Assembly (NCBI GenBank): GCA_041392625.1
Contig: JAWKLR010000016.1
Coordinates: 17,649-81,648 of the forward strand
Reading direction: 5' to 3'
Length of the DNA stretch: 64,000 bases
Source: M3007 sp041392625
Lineage (GTDB): Bacteria > Bacteroidota > Bacteroidia > Chitinophagales > Saprospiraceae
The notes beneath the pieces were generated by a model. The model was not told the origin of the DNA and did not search any database. It saw only the letters and a list, made by a program, of their open reading frames with translations. A program made the position numbers and the translations under genes. Of this stretch, positions 44,355-53,645 are shown one piece after another (positions within the stretch are counted from its first letter, which is position 1; every line of letters begins with the position of its first letter).

Positions 44355-45164
44355 TCAGATTCGCCAGGGCTTCCACCAAAAGGGCACTAAATCAAAATGT
44401 TGTTTAGCCATTCGCTCCGGCGTAAAAATTAAAAGGCCAAAGAAACAACAATCTATGCTCAATAGGATATCCGGTCGATTTTTTAATCGCTCCCAGCCTT
44501 CGTGCATATCTTCCGACCAATAGATATCATCAAGGACCAGGCACAGCCGAGCCCCCGAATGCGTCATACACAAATTCACATAGCGCTCCAAAGCATCTGA
44601 TTGGTGATTACCATCTATAAAAATGAAATCTGGCGCCTGAGGTCCGGATAATTCTTTCTCTAAAACCGATTCAAACGAACCTTCAAGGACGCTCGCTCCA
44701 AGCCCCGCAATCTCCAGGGTCTTCCTGGCTCGTGCAGCGCAATCCGGGCAGCCCTCAATGGTAGTAACCTGCCCTGAAGTACCAGAGGCCAAATATGCAG
44801 TACCCAGTCCAAGGGAGGTTCCCAACTCCAACACCTGGGTGGCCTGCCACCACCGAGCCATGCGGTACAACATGCGGCCTTTGGCCTGATTGCTGGAAGC
44901 CCGGTGTGCAATTGCTCCTAGTCTTGTTTGCCGGTTCTTGCCCGTTCCATAATCGATATGTGGCACCTCCAACCGGGAGCGGAACAATTCCCTTCGCCGC
45001 TGTTCAATCAGCACACCCTTTTGGGGTTTCTCCTTGTTTTCCAACACCATTCGTACCCAATCGAACACAAACGGACTATGCACTTGGTATTTTGTTTTAG
45101 CCCGAACATAGAATCGGAGCAACAAACGGAGTCTTTTAAGATAAATGGAAAAGGCTGTTAACAT
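44355..45164 (-). CDS. class I SAM-dependent methyltransferase
   Basis: A 269-residue methyltransferase. Motif I is VLELGTSLGLGTAYLAS, followed by TTIEGCPDCAARARKTLE (motif post-I) and FIFIDGNHQSDALERYV (motif II/III). This is the O-methyltransferase-like Rossmann fold. The family opening KTKYQVHSPFVFDWV is common in Bacteroidota homologues. The substrate is unknown. It leads the ATP-grasp gene on the same strand. Confidence 0.88.
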   Translation of the reverse strand: MLTAFSIYLKRLRLLLRFYVRAKTKYQVHSPFVFDWVRMVLENKEKPQKGVLIEQRRRELFRSRLEVPHIDYGTGKNRQTRLGAIAHRASSNQAKGRMLYRMARWWQATQVLELGTSLGLGTAYLASGTSGQVTTIEGCPDCAARARKTLEIAGLGASVLEGSFESVLEKELSGPQAPDFIFIDGNHQSDALERYVNLCMTHSGARLCLVLDDIYWSEDMHEGWERLKNRPDILLSIDCCFFGLLIFTPERMAKQHFDLVPFWWKPWRI

Positions 45165-45280
45165 CTTGAGGCGAAAATACAGCCCTGCCAGTTAAAAAAT
45201 ACTTAAAGAAATTAATTCATGAAAATACGAGGAAACATATCCCGTTTTGATCGCATATTTTTCAAAACAATTTCCGACGT

Positions 45281-45832
45281 ATGAAAATCGCACGCATCTT
45301 TTCCGTTTTGTTTTTGCTAGGCCTTGCAATGCCAGCCTTCTCCCAGTCATACATCACCGCTGCAGGTATTCGTGTAGACAAAGGAATCAACTTCACCGTA
45401 CAACAGCGGATTCTGGACAAATGGACCGCGGAAGGAATCGTGCATACCGCCATTGCTTCCAAGGATATTGGTCTGACCGTGCTCGCTGAGCGCCACCACC
45501 GCATTCTGGGCAAAGGCCTCAATATCTATTACGGAGCAGGCCCACACTTCTTCTTCCAAAGCGATGTGAATCGCCAGGAAAACCAAGTTTCACATTCTGT
45601 CGCTGGAATTTCCATGATCGGTGGTGCAGAACTTTCCCTGGGCCGACTCAACCTCTCCATTGACTTCAAGCCTGAGTTGCACCTGACTGGAGACACTACT
45701 TTCCCATTTGAGTGGACCGGAGCATCCGTTTCTGCACGATACATCCTGTTTAAGCCAAAGAAAAAGCGCTTCTTGGATCGTTTTAATGGAAAAAACAAAA
45801 AGAACAACAACAAACGCAGTTGGAAACTGTAA
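45281..45832 (+). CDS. predicted outer-membrane beta-barrel protein, unknown
   Basis: A 183-residue protein with a signal peptide (MKIARIFSVLFLLGLAMPAFSQ) and alternating beta strands (YITAAGIRVDKGINFTVQQ, INYYGAGPHFFFQ-like, LNLSIDFKPELHLTG) ending in a very basic C-terminus (FNGKNKKNNNKRSW). It resembles small outer-membrane barrels, but no family is named. Transcribed divergently from the methyltransferase gene. Confidence 0.65.
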   Translation: MKIARIFSVLFLLGLAMPAFSQSYITAAGIRVDKGINFTVQQRILDKWTAEGIVHTAIASKDIGLTVLAERHHRILGKGLNIYYGAGPHFFFQSDVNRQENQVSHSVAGISMIGGAELSLGRLNLSIDFKPELHLTGDTTFPFEWTGASVSARYILFKPKKKRFLDRFNGKNKKNNNKRSWKL

Positions 45833-45841
45833 ACCAATGTT

Positions 45842-45874
45842 CGATGTGAATACCCACTTTGGGTGTTCACATCG
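45842..45874 (+). terminator. long hairpin after the barrel gene
   Basis: A 15-bp stem with one G-T wobble (cgatgtgaataccca / tgggtgttcacatcg) and a 3-base loop. There is no T-run, so it may stabilise the mRNA end rather than terminate it. Confidence 0.55.
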
Positions 45875-45892
45875 GGAGTCAATAACAAGTCT

Positions 45893-45929
45893 AACCGGGT
45901 TTTAGCATGCGCTAAAATCCGGTTTTTGT
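45893..45929. terminator. terminator between convergent genes
   Basis: A 14-bp stem with one G-T pair (aaccgggttttagc / gctaaaatccggtt) and a 4-base loop is followed by a T-run on the plus strand. It lies between the barrel gene and xseB, which converge. Confidence 0.82.
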
Positions 45930-45963
45930 TTTCAAATGAACCTGCGTTAGTTAAACGGTGAAT

Positions 45964-46161
45964 TTACTGACCCAATTGATCGAGTTCCGCTTCTGTTTGC
46001 CGCAATCGGTTCCGGCAAAAAACAATCAACTCATTGGCTCGCGCAACCTTGCCTGCCAGTTGGTCAATGTCGGTTTTACCCTCCTGAAGTTCCCGAACCA
46101 GCTGCTGCAATTCCTGATAGGCCTCGGTATAGTTGAGCTCTTGATTCTTTTTCTGTGCCAT
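45964..46161 (-). CDS. xseB: exodeoxyribonuclease VII small subunit
   Basis: A 65-residue helical subunit of ExoVII, which degrades single-stranded DNA. The pattern NYTEAYQELQQLVRELQEGKTDIDQLAGKV is the XseB core, with the second helix ANELIVFCRNRLRQTEAEL. ATG 46161 (MAQKKNQEL) is preferred over 46218. It overlaps closely the SET gene upstream, with four bases between, so both are likely co-transcribed. xseA is not in this window. Confidence 0.88.
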   Translation of the reverse strand: MAQKKNQELNYTEAYQELQQLVRELQEGKTDIDQLAGKVARANELIVFCRNRLRQTEAELDQLGQ

Positions 46162-46165
46162 GCGA

Positions 46166-46594
46166 TCAGGATTTTGGTTTAATACGGTGTGTGCCGGTGT
46201 CTCCCTCGTTTTTCTCAAACCAAACGGTCGTTTGATCTTCCGGAAAGCCGTTGTAATTTACAAGTATCTCTTCGCCGGCCTGAATGGGTTTTATGCAGAA
46301 AAAATCGATGGTATCTGCCTCAAAATCCATATCATACTCGGCATTGGGCGTGTAGGAGTGGTTGTAGATGGAGCCAAAGCCAAGGGCAACTGCAAACCAC
46401 TCATCGTCTCGTCCCCAATCAAAGTAATAATCATCCAGAATGGTCTTTCGAATGTGCGGAAGTTCTGATTTTGAGAACAACAATACCGGACAAATCTCAA
46501 TCACCTCACCGGGTTCAATTGGCTTGGCGGCAAAAACACCCTTTCCGTGTAATTCGGAATAAGCGACATAGATGGCTGCATTTTGGACACTCAT
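46166..46594 (-). CDS. SET domain-containing protein
   Basis: A 142-residue standalone SET domain. Motifs are GKGVFAAKPIEPGEVIE at the start, GFGSIYNHSYTPNAEY (the N-H-S/C motif of SAM and substrate binding) and GEEILVNYNG at the end. SET proteins are mostly protein lysine methyltransferases, and bacterial substrates are unknown. Four bases separate it from xseB. A TACCTTTG promoter box is 41 bases upstream. Confidence 0.87.
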   Translation of the reverse strand: MSVQNAAIYVAYSELHGKGVFAAKPIEPGEVIEICPVLLFSKSELPHIRKTILDDYYFDWGRDDEWFAVALGFGSIYNHSYTPNAEYDMDFEADTIDFFCIKPIQAGEEILVNYNGFPEDQTTVWFEKNEGDTGTHRIKPKS

Positions 46595-46634
46595 GTTCGT
46601 CCTGAAGTTTTATCACTTTGTAATTTCTGTGGCA

Positions 46635-46642
46635 CAAAGGTA
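46635..46642 (-). promoter_or_regulatory. -7 promoter box for SET-xseB
   Basis: Minus strand TACCTTTG is an exact -7 box just outside the stop of the TPM gene. The leader would be about 35 bases. Confidence 0.55.
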
Positions 46643-46657
46643 CACAAACCCGGGACT

Positions 46658-47518
46658 CTACCAGCTGCCGCCGGCACCACCACCACCGAAACTACCACCT
46701 CCAAAGCTTCCACCACCAAAACCGCCGCCGCCGAAACCACCACCGCCACCACCAAAGCCACCGCCGAAGCCGCCGCCTCCAAAACCGCCGCCGCCCCACC
46801 AGTCATCGCGTCGTTTTCTGGGGCTGCGCATGCGTTTCCCGTCGTGTGTATAAATTGTTCCTTTTTTGGAGGCTCTGTATATGATGAAAATAAACAGGAT
46901 AAAAAGGAGAAGCATTATGACCAGAACCACAATACCGCCTTTTCCATTATTATCTGAGCCCCGTACATATTCCCCGGAAAGGTTGGCGATCACCTGATCC
47001 AGTCCGCGGTCGATACCTTCGTAGTAGGCTCCATTTCGGAACTGGGGCAAAATGGTATTGCGTACAATGCGGCCGGCCGTAATATCGGGCAGCGCTCCTT
47101 CCAAACCGTAGCCGGTGGCAATAAACACCCCGCGACCCGGATTCTCCGTTTTGATCAGCATGACCAGGCCATTGTCCTGATCTTTTCCGCCAATCCCCCA
47201 GCGGTTTCCAAGTTCAAAGGCATAGGAAGACAGGTCGTAATCGCCAATATCCGGCCGGATCATAACGACCAGTTGGGTAGAGGTGGAATCCCAGTAGGCC
47301 CGGCATTTTTGCTCCAGGGCATTTTTTTGTCCGGCACTCAACCAACCTGCATAATCGTGTACATAAACTGCAGGCTCAGGCTTAGGAGGGAACAGTCCGG
47401 CGTCTGATTGCGCCTGGGCAAACCCAGGCAAGAGAAACCAGAATAAGCCTGCTATACCCAGGAGTACTGTCCAGCGTCTAATGGGATAGATTTTTTGTTG
47501 TGGAGTTGTATTATCCAT
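46658..47518 (-). CDS. TPM-domain protein, YgcG family
   Basis: A 286-residue membrane protein. It has a signal peptide or N-terminal helix (WTVLLGIAGLFWFLLPGFAQAQ), a TPM (TLP18.3/Psb32/MOLO-1) domain (about 50-185, VYVHDYAGWLSAGQK ... TQLVVMIRPDIG ... RWGIGGKDQDNGLVMLI), one transmembrane helix (IVVLVIMLLLFILFIFIIY), then a tail of about 70 residues that is mostly GGGGFGG-type repeats. It overlaps the second TPM gene by 8 bases and follows lemA, a common set in Bacteroidota thought to act in envelope or protein quality control. Confidence 0.88.
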   Translation of the reverse strand: MDNTTPQQKIYPIRRWTVLLGIAGLFWFLLPGFAQAQSDAGLFPPKPEPAVYVHDYAGWLSAGQKNALEQKCRAYWDSTSTQLVVMIRPDIGDYDLSSYAFELGNRWGIGGKDQDNGLVMLIKTENPGRGVFIATGYGLEGALPDITAGRIVRNTILPQFRNGAYYEGIDRGLDQVIANLSGEYVRGSDNNGKGGIVVLVIMLLLFILFIFIIYRASKKGTIYTHDGKRMRSPRKRRDDWWGGGGFGGGGFGGGFGGGGGGFGGGGFGGGSFGGGSFGGGGAGGSW

Positions 47519-48017
47519 AAATCAGTTCGTCTGGGAGTTCGTTTTCATTATCAGAGTCGGTAGCCGGAAAGTGTGCCCGCAGTTTGTCGCCAATCTGGAT
47601 CACAGCTTTGCAAACGCCTTCGCAGGCTTTTCCATCTTTAAAGTGGTCTAAAAGCAAGGATTTTTCATCATCCCAAAACTGGAAGCCGACTTTTTCATGG
47701 ATTCCACTATCGCCCCAAACAGCAAATAGCCTGGATTTTTCCGCTATGTAAATCAGCACCCCGTTTCGATTGGCGGTTTTTTGCATTTCAAAATCGAAAA
47801 AAACTTCGGCAGCCCGTTCAACGACATTGGGTCGCGGACAGGTATCTTCCACATACACACGGATCTCTCCGCTGCTTCCTGTTTCAGATTTCCGAATTGC
47901 CTTGATAATATCCGCTTCTTCCTCTTTGAAAACAACATGGTGTTGATTGATTTTATGGTTTTGCACAGGCAATAGCCCGGAATAGTACGGTTTAGAAACC
48001 AGAGGGCCATAAACCAC
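47511..48017 (-). CDS. second TPM-domain protein
   Basis: A 168-residue soluble TPM protein with the pattern ETGSSGEIRVYVEDTCPRP and GVLIYIAEKSRLFAVWGDSGIHEKVG (the TPM motif). It lacks the membrane tail of its neighbour. The frame opens at GTG 48017; an alternative GTG lies at 47966, and the ATG near 47942 is in another frame, so the start is uncertain. It overlaps the YgcG gene and lies 35 bases after lemA. Confidence 0.8.
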   Translation of the reverse strand: MVYGPLVSKPYYSGLLPVQNHKINQHHVVFKEEEADIIKAIRKSETGSSGEIRVYVEDTCPRPNVVERAAEVFFDFEMQKTANRNGVLIYIAEKSRLFAVWGDSGIHEKVGFQFWDDEKSLLLDHFKDGKACEGVCKAVIQIGDKLRAHFPATDSDNENELPDELIYG

Positions 48018-48052
48018 ACAGCCTCTGGTTTCACAAACGGTGCATTAGAACT

Positions 48053-48631
48053 TTACTTCTGGTGCTTTATCACTTCCTGCGGTAGACTGGAAATACCCTT
48101 TGCAAATCCGAAAATACCAACAAAGAAATTGGTCGGAAAACGACGGATGTATCCGTTGTAATCATTCACCGCTTCGTTGAAGTTTTTGCGCTCTACCGAA
48201 ATTCGGTTTTCGGTTCCTTCGAGTTGCTTTTGCAGGTCGAGAAAATTCTGATTGGCTTTGAGGTCTGGGTACCGTTCGACTGCCACCAGCAAACGGCTCA
48301 AGGCTCCGCTCAGTTGACCCTGCGCTGCTTCAAATTGCTGAATTTTTTCAGGGGAGAGATCGTCCACATTCACGCCGACAGAAGTTGCTTTTGAACGGGC
48401 CTCGATCACTTTGGTCAGGGTTTCCTGTTCAAAATCGGCATATCCCTTCACGGTGTTTACCAGATTGGGGATAAGGTCTGCGCGGCGTTGGTACTGGTTT
48501 TCAACCTGTGACCAGGCTTTTTTTACCTGCTCATCCTTTCCTACCGTAGTGTTATAAGAACCACAGGTGGAAAAAACGAACAGCAGAGCCAGTCCGAGCA
48601 AAACCAAAGGTAAAATTTTACGTAAGTTCAT
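48053..48631 (-). CDS. LemA family protein
   Basis: A 192-residue protein. A lipoprotein-like signal ends FVFSTCGSYN, followed by the LemA helical domain with VENQYQRRADLIPNLVNTVKGYADFE and VAVERYPDLKANQNFLDLQKQLEGTENRI. Known LemA proteins are extracytoplasmic helical bundles of unknown role, often with TPM proteins, as here. ATG 48631 is preferred over 48694. The gap 48632-48871 shows no gene. Confidence 0.92.
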   Translation of the reverse strand: MNLRKILPLVLLGLALLFVFSTCGSYNTTVGKDEQVKKAWSQVENQYQRRADLIPNLVNTVKGYADFEQETLTKVIEARSKATSVGVNVDDLSPEKIQQFEAAQGQLSGALSRLLVAVERYPDLKANQNFLDLQKQLEGTENRISVERKNFNEAVNDYNGYIRRFPTNFFVGIFGFAKGISSLPQEVIKHQK

Positions 48632-48871
48632 AGTGCGTTGATTAATAGCGTTTGGTAATGTTGTTTTAAGGTATCTAAGATGGTGTAATTGCAATGCGAA
48701 ATTACGCTTTAGCCGATGGAAATGCCCATTTATTCGTCAAATAAAGGAAAAAATTACGACCAAATGCGTCTGGAAGAGGATTCAGCAGACCATACCTTGA
48801 ATTAAGGTTTGACCTTTGAGGCCAACAAAATTTGTGTGCGGAGCCAAGACATGCTCCTTTTTTTCAAGCAT

Positions 48872-49636
48872 TTAATCAACCTTTTGTCCCATAACGGCAG
48901 CAGCAAGAATGCCTGCAGCAACAGATGCATTTAGGGATTCAGCCTGCCCCCCGGGTCCTCTCGGGATAAACACCCGATGACTCAATAAGGCTTCAGTTGC
49001 AGGGCGTATCCCGTTTCCTTCATTGCCAATTACCAGCAGACCACGTTCTGGAAAATCTATAGAATAGATCGATTGGCCTTCGAGTACCGCACCAATCAGG
49101 GGCATTTCAGGGAGATGCTGCCTGATGGAAGCGGGTTCAAGTGCAATGACCGGAATTCGAAATACTGCCCCCATACTTGCCTGAATCACCTTGCTGTTGA
49201 AGGCATCCACAGTATCCGGTGAAACCAATACTGCCGGAAATCCAAACCAATCCGCAATCCGCAAAATCGTCCCAAGATTTCCGGGATCCTGAATACCATC
49301 CAGGTAAAAGGTAAATGCATTCAGCAGGGTTTGAAAATCACCTGGCTCATCTGGAGCGTTGGCCACAGCCAGTACCTGATTGGGGGTGCTCAATCCGGAT
49401 ACTTTTTTTAATTCTGATTCCGTTACAATAGTCAGTTTGTCAGCGAATGGACCCAGCAATGACGTATGCGCATGCGCCCAGGAATCGGTGGCATAGAGCG
49501 CATCCAGGGAAACCCGGCTTTGTTGCAGCATTTCGGCAACGATTTTATCACCTTCAACTACGAACTTTCGATACTTTTGCCGATATTTCTTTAGTTGAAG
49601 AGATCGAATAAGTTTGCTTTGGTTGTTTGACAACAT
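48872..49636 (-). CDS. TrmH/SpoU family RNA 2'-O-methyltransferase
   Basis: A 254-residue SPOUT methyltransferase that methylates a ribose of tRNA or rRNA. The N-terminal substrate-binding part has KKYRQKYRKFVVEGDKIV. The knotted catalytic domain carries QDPGNLGTILRIADWFG (motif 1), LLVIGNEGNGI (motif 2) and AESLNASVAAGIL (motif 3). It is transcribed divergently from tamL, an arrangement I recall as common in Bacteroidota. The bases 49637-49880 form the shared promoter region. Confidence 0.94.
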   Translation of the reverse strand: MLSNNQSKLIRSLQLKKYRQKYRKFVVEGDKIVAEMLQQSRVSLDALYATDSWAHAHTSLLGPFADKLTIVTESELKKVSGLSTPNQVLAVANAPDEPGDFQTLLNAFTFYLDGIQDPGNLGTILRIADWFGFPAVLVSPDTVDAFNSKVIQASMGAVFRIPVIALEPASIRQHLPEMPLIGAVLEGQSIYSIDFPERGLLVIGNEGNGIRPATEALLSHRVFIPRGPGGQAESLNASVAAGILAAAVMGQKVD

Positions 49637-49880
49637 GTATGAAAACAAGATTGGTATCCGGCTCGAAATTAGGATAAATCCTGAATACGCTCAGCGAACC
49701 GCTTATTTATTGTTGTTTTTAAAACCAGCAACAGCTCTATACATGGATCATTCGTTATTCAAAAAGTGGAATTTGTTCTGTATGCGATGTCCGACCACTT
49801 TCAAATAAACCCTTACTTTTGATCTGGTTCGCTACCAGACTCTTTTGTTTGGCATAAAAATCTGATATTACCCCAGTTGC

Positions 49881-52307
49881 ATGAAGTTTAAAACCCAGTT
49901 TGCTTTAGTAAATACCATTCCCGGCAAGGCACTTGCAGGTGGGCGGCTTCTGCCCTACCCGTTTGGTTTTCTGCTGCTCGTCAGTATGTTGGCAGCATGC
50001 AATGTCACCCGGCATCTGGACAGTGAAAAAGGCGAACGCCTGCTGGTAAAAAACTCGATTGAACTGAATACGGAAGAAAATCTTTCGTTCTCCAAACGCA
50101 CTGCCTTGGAGTATGAACTCAGTAGTTTGTACAAGATCAAACCCAATGAGCGACCGCCCCTGGCTTTTGGTGCCCGCTGGAGGGTATGGTTGTATTACCG
50201 ATACCAAAACCGGGAATCTAAATTCTCCAACTGGATTATGCGGCGGGTAGCAGAAACACCGGCTATTTATGATGATGATCTGACCCAAAGCACTGCTAAG
50301 AACCTGGAAAACTACATGCGGCAGCACGGGTATTTTGATGCACACAGTTTTTATGAAACCAATTTTTTTGGAAAATATAAATCCAGCACCAAATACACGA
50401 TTGAGATGGGGCCCTTGTACACCATTGAATCGGTTTCATTTTATAGTCTGGACAGCAATGTACAGCGCATCCTGTATGAGACTGCCGGGAAAAGCCGGAT
50501 TCGCCCGGGGAGCCCAATGGATGGCCGACAATTTGAAGCGGAAAAACTGCGGATCACCTCAGAACTTAAAAACCGGGGGTACGCTTTTTTCATTCCAAAC
50601 TTTGTGAACTTTGTCGGCGACAGCACCGGCACTAAAACCCGGGTTACGGTTGAGGTGCAACCTGAGACCGACTCCTCCCTGCATAAAACCTACGAAATTG
50701 GGGATGTAGCAGTCTTTTCCAGTCTGGTGCCTGACTACTCTTCTATACGCATTGACACCACCATCAATGGGATCTATTTCGCATCCTCAGAACCCAAATT
50801 CCAAGTAAAACCCTCCACGCTGTACAATGCGATTTCGGTTTTACCCGGACAACTGTACAAACAAGAAGATATTGAGACCACAATCCGAAAACTCAATGCA
50901 CTGGGTATCTTTAAGTTTGTTTCAGTCAGGCCCTTTCAGGACAGCATCAACCCGGAAAAACTCAACGTTGCAGTCTCCTTTTCCTCCAATAAACGTTTGG
51001 CAATTGGGGGGGGTGTTGAACTCAACTCATCCAGTTCTTCGGTAAGCGGACGTCTGGTGGGTGTGGCGGGGACACTCAACGCCCGCAATCGAAATGTTTT
51101 CAGGGGCGCAGAACTAATCCAAACCAACCTTCAGTACAATCTGGAATTCGACATATCCAATCGGGATCGCCTGTTCTTTTCGCAGGAGTTCATGTTTCAG
51201 AATGATCTCACATTCCCGAGGTTTATAGATTATTTTGGTTTTTGGAACGGGCTTTGGAAGATTCAGGTTGGTAAAAACCGACTAGTCACCAACACCCTGC
51301 TGAACCGCTTGAAAACCGAGGGCCAAACCCAGGTTTCGCTCAGTTACAACTACCTCGACCTGATCAATTATTATTCCTACAATTTGTTCAATGCAAGCAT
51401 TGGCTATCGGGTGCGAGCCGGGCAGGAACATGTTTACAACTTCAACAACTTTGGGGTCGATGTGCTTCAGCCAAAACTTCGCCCTGAATTTGATGTCATA
51501 TTTGGTGAAAATGAGTTTTTGAAGCGCAGCTTCGGAAACCAGTTGTTCACCGGGTTCATCATGCGTTCATTTGACTACACCCTGCTTGGAAAGCCCAATG
51601 TATTTGGAGAGCGCTGGTATTTCCATTTGAACACTGAATTATCCGGCCTGGAAATATTTCTGGCAAACCGCTTGTGGTCTGCCGCTTTTGCCGAACAAAC
51701 CTGGGGGATTGAAAACCTTGAGTTTTCCAAATACCTCCGCCTGGATATGGACGGAAGTTATACCCGGGATTTCCCTCGAAACATAACGGCTGCTGTCCGG
51801 ATCGGCAGTGGATTTGTGGTACCTTATGCTGATACACGCGATGCACCGTATGTAAAGCAGTTTTTTGTTGGTGGCCCATCCAGTCTCCGCGCATGGCGGA
51901 TACGGGAAATTGGCCCGGGGGCTTATAACGACAGCAATCCGCCTATAAACCAGCCATTTTATCAGGCAGCCAATTTTAGATTTGAGTTCAACGGGGAGTT
52001 GAGGTTTCCATTGCTTTGGTGGATAAAAGGGGCTGTGTTCCTAGATGGCGGAAATGTCTGGACCTTTAAAAAAGATCCGGATCGACCGGGATCAGAGTTA
52101 CGCTGGAATTCCGTCGAAAACCTGGCTTTAGGCACCGGTTTTGGTCTCCGTGGAGATTTTGAGTTCTTTGTCATCCGGTTTGACCTTGGAATTAAAGTAA
52201 AATCACCCTATAAGAATGAGAACAATACCTATTGGGTTTTTCCCAAATTGAATAAATTTAGCCTCAGTGACCTGAACCCCAACTTATCCGTTGGATATCC
52301 ATTTTAA
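49881..52307 (+). CDS. tamL: BamA/TamA-like outer-membrane lipoprotein TamL
   Basis: An 808-residue Omp85-family protein. Lipidated Cys at about 40 (SMLAAC), then POTRA-type domains (about 170-400, YTIEMGPLYTIESVSFYSL; IETTIRKLNALGIFKFVSVRPF), then a 16-strand barrel of the bacterial surface antigen type (about 410-808, closing with a C-terminal aromatic residue). Key barrel features include FVVPYADTRDAPYVKQFFVGG and LRAWRIREIGPG. TamL is the lipidated TamA counterpart of Bacteroidota and helps assemble outer-membrane proteins. TamB is not in the window. Confidence 0.92.
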   Translation: MKFKTQFALVNTIPGKALAGGRLLPYPFGFLLLVSMLAACNVTRHLDSEKGERLLVKNSIELNTEENLSFSKRTALEYELSSLYKIKPNERPPLAFGARWRVWLYYRYQNRESKFSNWIMRRVAETPAIYDDDLTQSTAKNLENYMRQHGYFDAHSFYETNFFGKYKSSTKYTIEMGPLYTIESVSFYSLDSNVQRILYETAGKSRIRPGSPMDGRQFEAEKLRITSELKNRGYAFFIPNFVNFVGDSTGTKTRVTVEVQPETDSSLHKTYEIGDVAVFSSLVPDYSSIRIDTTINGIYFASSEPKFQVKPSTLYNAISVLPGQLYKQEDIETTIRKLNALGIFKFVSVRPFQDSINPEKLNVAVSFSSNKRLAIGGGVELNSSSSSVSGRLVGVAGTLNARNRNVFRGAELIQTNLQYNLEFDISNRDRLFFSQEFMFQNDLTFPRFIDYFGFWNGLWKIQVGKNRLVTNTLLNRLKTEGQTQVSLSYNYLDLINYYSYNLFNASIGYRVRAGQEHVYNFNNFGVDVLQPKLRPEFDVIFGENEFLKRSFGNQLFTGFIMRSFDYTLLGKPNVFGERWYFHLNTELSGLEIFLANRLWSAAFAEQTWGIENLEFSKYLRLDMDGSYTRDFPRNITAAVRIGSGFVVPYADTRDAPYVKQFFVGGPSSLRAWRIREIGPGAYNDSNPPINQPFYQAANFRFEFNGELRFPLLWWIKGAVFLDGGNVWTFKKDPDRPGSELRWNSVENLALGTGFGLRGDFEFFVIRFDLGIKVKSPYKNENNTYWVFPKLNKFSLSDLNPNLSVGYPF

Positions 52308-52338
52308 ATCAAGATTCTATATAAAAACGAATAAAACC

Positions 52339-53532
52339 ATGTTTCAAAACGTAGAACCCGCACTGGAAAAAGAATTGAATGAAATTCGTGAAGCCGGCCT
52401 GTTCAAGGAAGAGCGGATCATTACCACACCACAAGGACCTGAGATCAGCACAACTTCCCAAGCCGATGTTCTGAATTTCTGCGCCAACAACTACCTCGGA
52501 CTTTCATCACATCCCGATGTAATTGAAGCAGCAATTGACGCTATTCGCTCGCATGGATACGGGCTGTCTTCCGTCCGTTTCATCTGTGGAACGCAGGATA
52601 TCCACAAGGAATTGGAGCGCAAAATTTCGCAGTTCCTGGGCATGGAAGACTGCATTCTTTATGCCGCAGCATTTGATGCCAACGGTGGACTGTTTGAACC
52701 CTTGCTTGGCCCGGAAGACGCCATCATCAGCGACGAATTGAATCACGCTTCCATTATTGATGGAATTCGTTTGTGCAAAGCCAACCGGTTTCGGTACAAG
52801 CACAACGACATGGAATCGCTTGAAAATTACCTGAAAGAAGCGGATGCTGCTGGAGCACGACGCAAACTCATTTTTACCGATGGCGCGTTCTCTATGGATG
52901 GCACCATCGCCCAATTGGATAAAATCTGTGACCTGGCTGATAAATACGATGCAATGGTGGGGATCGATGAGTGTCATGCAACCGGATTTTTGGGTAAAAC
53001 CGGTCGCGGTACACACGAATACCGCGGTGTGATGGACCGGCTTGACATCGTAACTGGTACCCTTGGAAAGGCCCTTGGCGGTGCTTCCGGTGGCTTTACG
53101 GCAGCCCGCAAGGAAATTGTGGATATGCTGCGTCAGCGCTCTCGTCCGTACCTGTTTTCTAATACCGTGGCACCGGCAATTGTTGGTGCCTCTATAAAGG
53201 TAATGGATTTGTTGACTGGTAGCACGGCATTGAGAGATAAATTGGAGGCAAATACCGTTTGGTTTAGAGAAAAAATGACAGCCGCTGGTTTCGACATCAT
53301 TCCCGGCGACCACCCTATTGTTCCAATCATGTTGTACGATGCACCCCTCGCACAGAACTTTGCACGGGAGTTGCTCAATGAAGGAATTTATGTCATCGGC
53401 TTCTTTTTCCCGGTTGTTCCAAAAGGCAAGGCCCGGATTCGGGTGCAGCTTTCAGCAGCCCATGAACCGGAACACTTAGAGAAAGCAGTAGAAGCATTTA
53501 CCAAGGTTGGAAAAAAACTTGGGGTAATTTAA
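52339..53532 (+). CDS. kbl: glycine C-acetyltransferase (2-amino-3-ketobutyrate CoA ligase)
   Basis: A PLP enzyme of the alpha-oxoamine synthase family that interconverts 2-amino-3-ketobutyrate plus CoA with glycine plus acetyl-CoA, in threonine breakdown. The 397 residues have the cofactor lysine K244 in GTLGKALGGASGG, the DELNHASIIDGIR motif and VGIDECHATGFLGK. The match in length and wording to Kbl is close. A start at 52339 (MFQNVEPALEKEL) is preferred over 52291, which lies inside the tamL gene. Threonine dehydrogenase is not adjacent. Confidence 0.93.
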   Translation: MFQNVEPALEKELNEIREAGLFKEERIITTPQGPEISTTSQADVLNFCANNYLGLSSHPDVIEAAIDAIRSHGYGLSSVRFICGTQDIHKELERKISQFLGMEDCILYAAAFDANGGLFEPLLGPEDAIISDELNHASIIDGIRLCKANRFRYKHNDMESLENYLKEADAAGARRKLIFTDGAFSMDGTIAQLDKICDLADKYDAMVGIDECHATGFLGKTGRGTHEYRGVMDRLDIVTGTLGKALGGASGGFTAARKEIVDMLRQRSRPYLFSNTVAPAIVGASIKVMDLLTGSTALRDKLEANTVWFREKMTAAGFDIIPGDHPIVPIMLYDAPLAQNFARELLNEGIYVIGFFFPVVPKGKARIRVQLSAAHEPEHLEKAVEAFTKVGKKLGVI

Positions 53533-53542
53533 ACCCCAACTG

Positions 53543-53579
53543 AGACAAGTATGCAACCTAATTGGGTGCATACTTGTCT
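53543..53579 (+). terminator. probable terminator after kbl
   Basis: A 13-bp perfect stem (agacaagtatgca / tgcatacttgtct) with an 11-base loop begins 10 bases after the kbl stop. The T-run is weak. Confidence 0.6.
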
Positions 53580-53645
53580 TATACCATATATAATCGGAAT
53601 TGGTGGGTATTGGGATTTCATCCCCACTGAACAACTGTATATGCT

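Noticed and set aside
46572..46853. Pro-rich plus-strand frame
   Set aside because: It is the antisense image of the Gly-rich tail of the YgcG-like gene.
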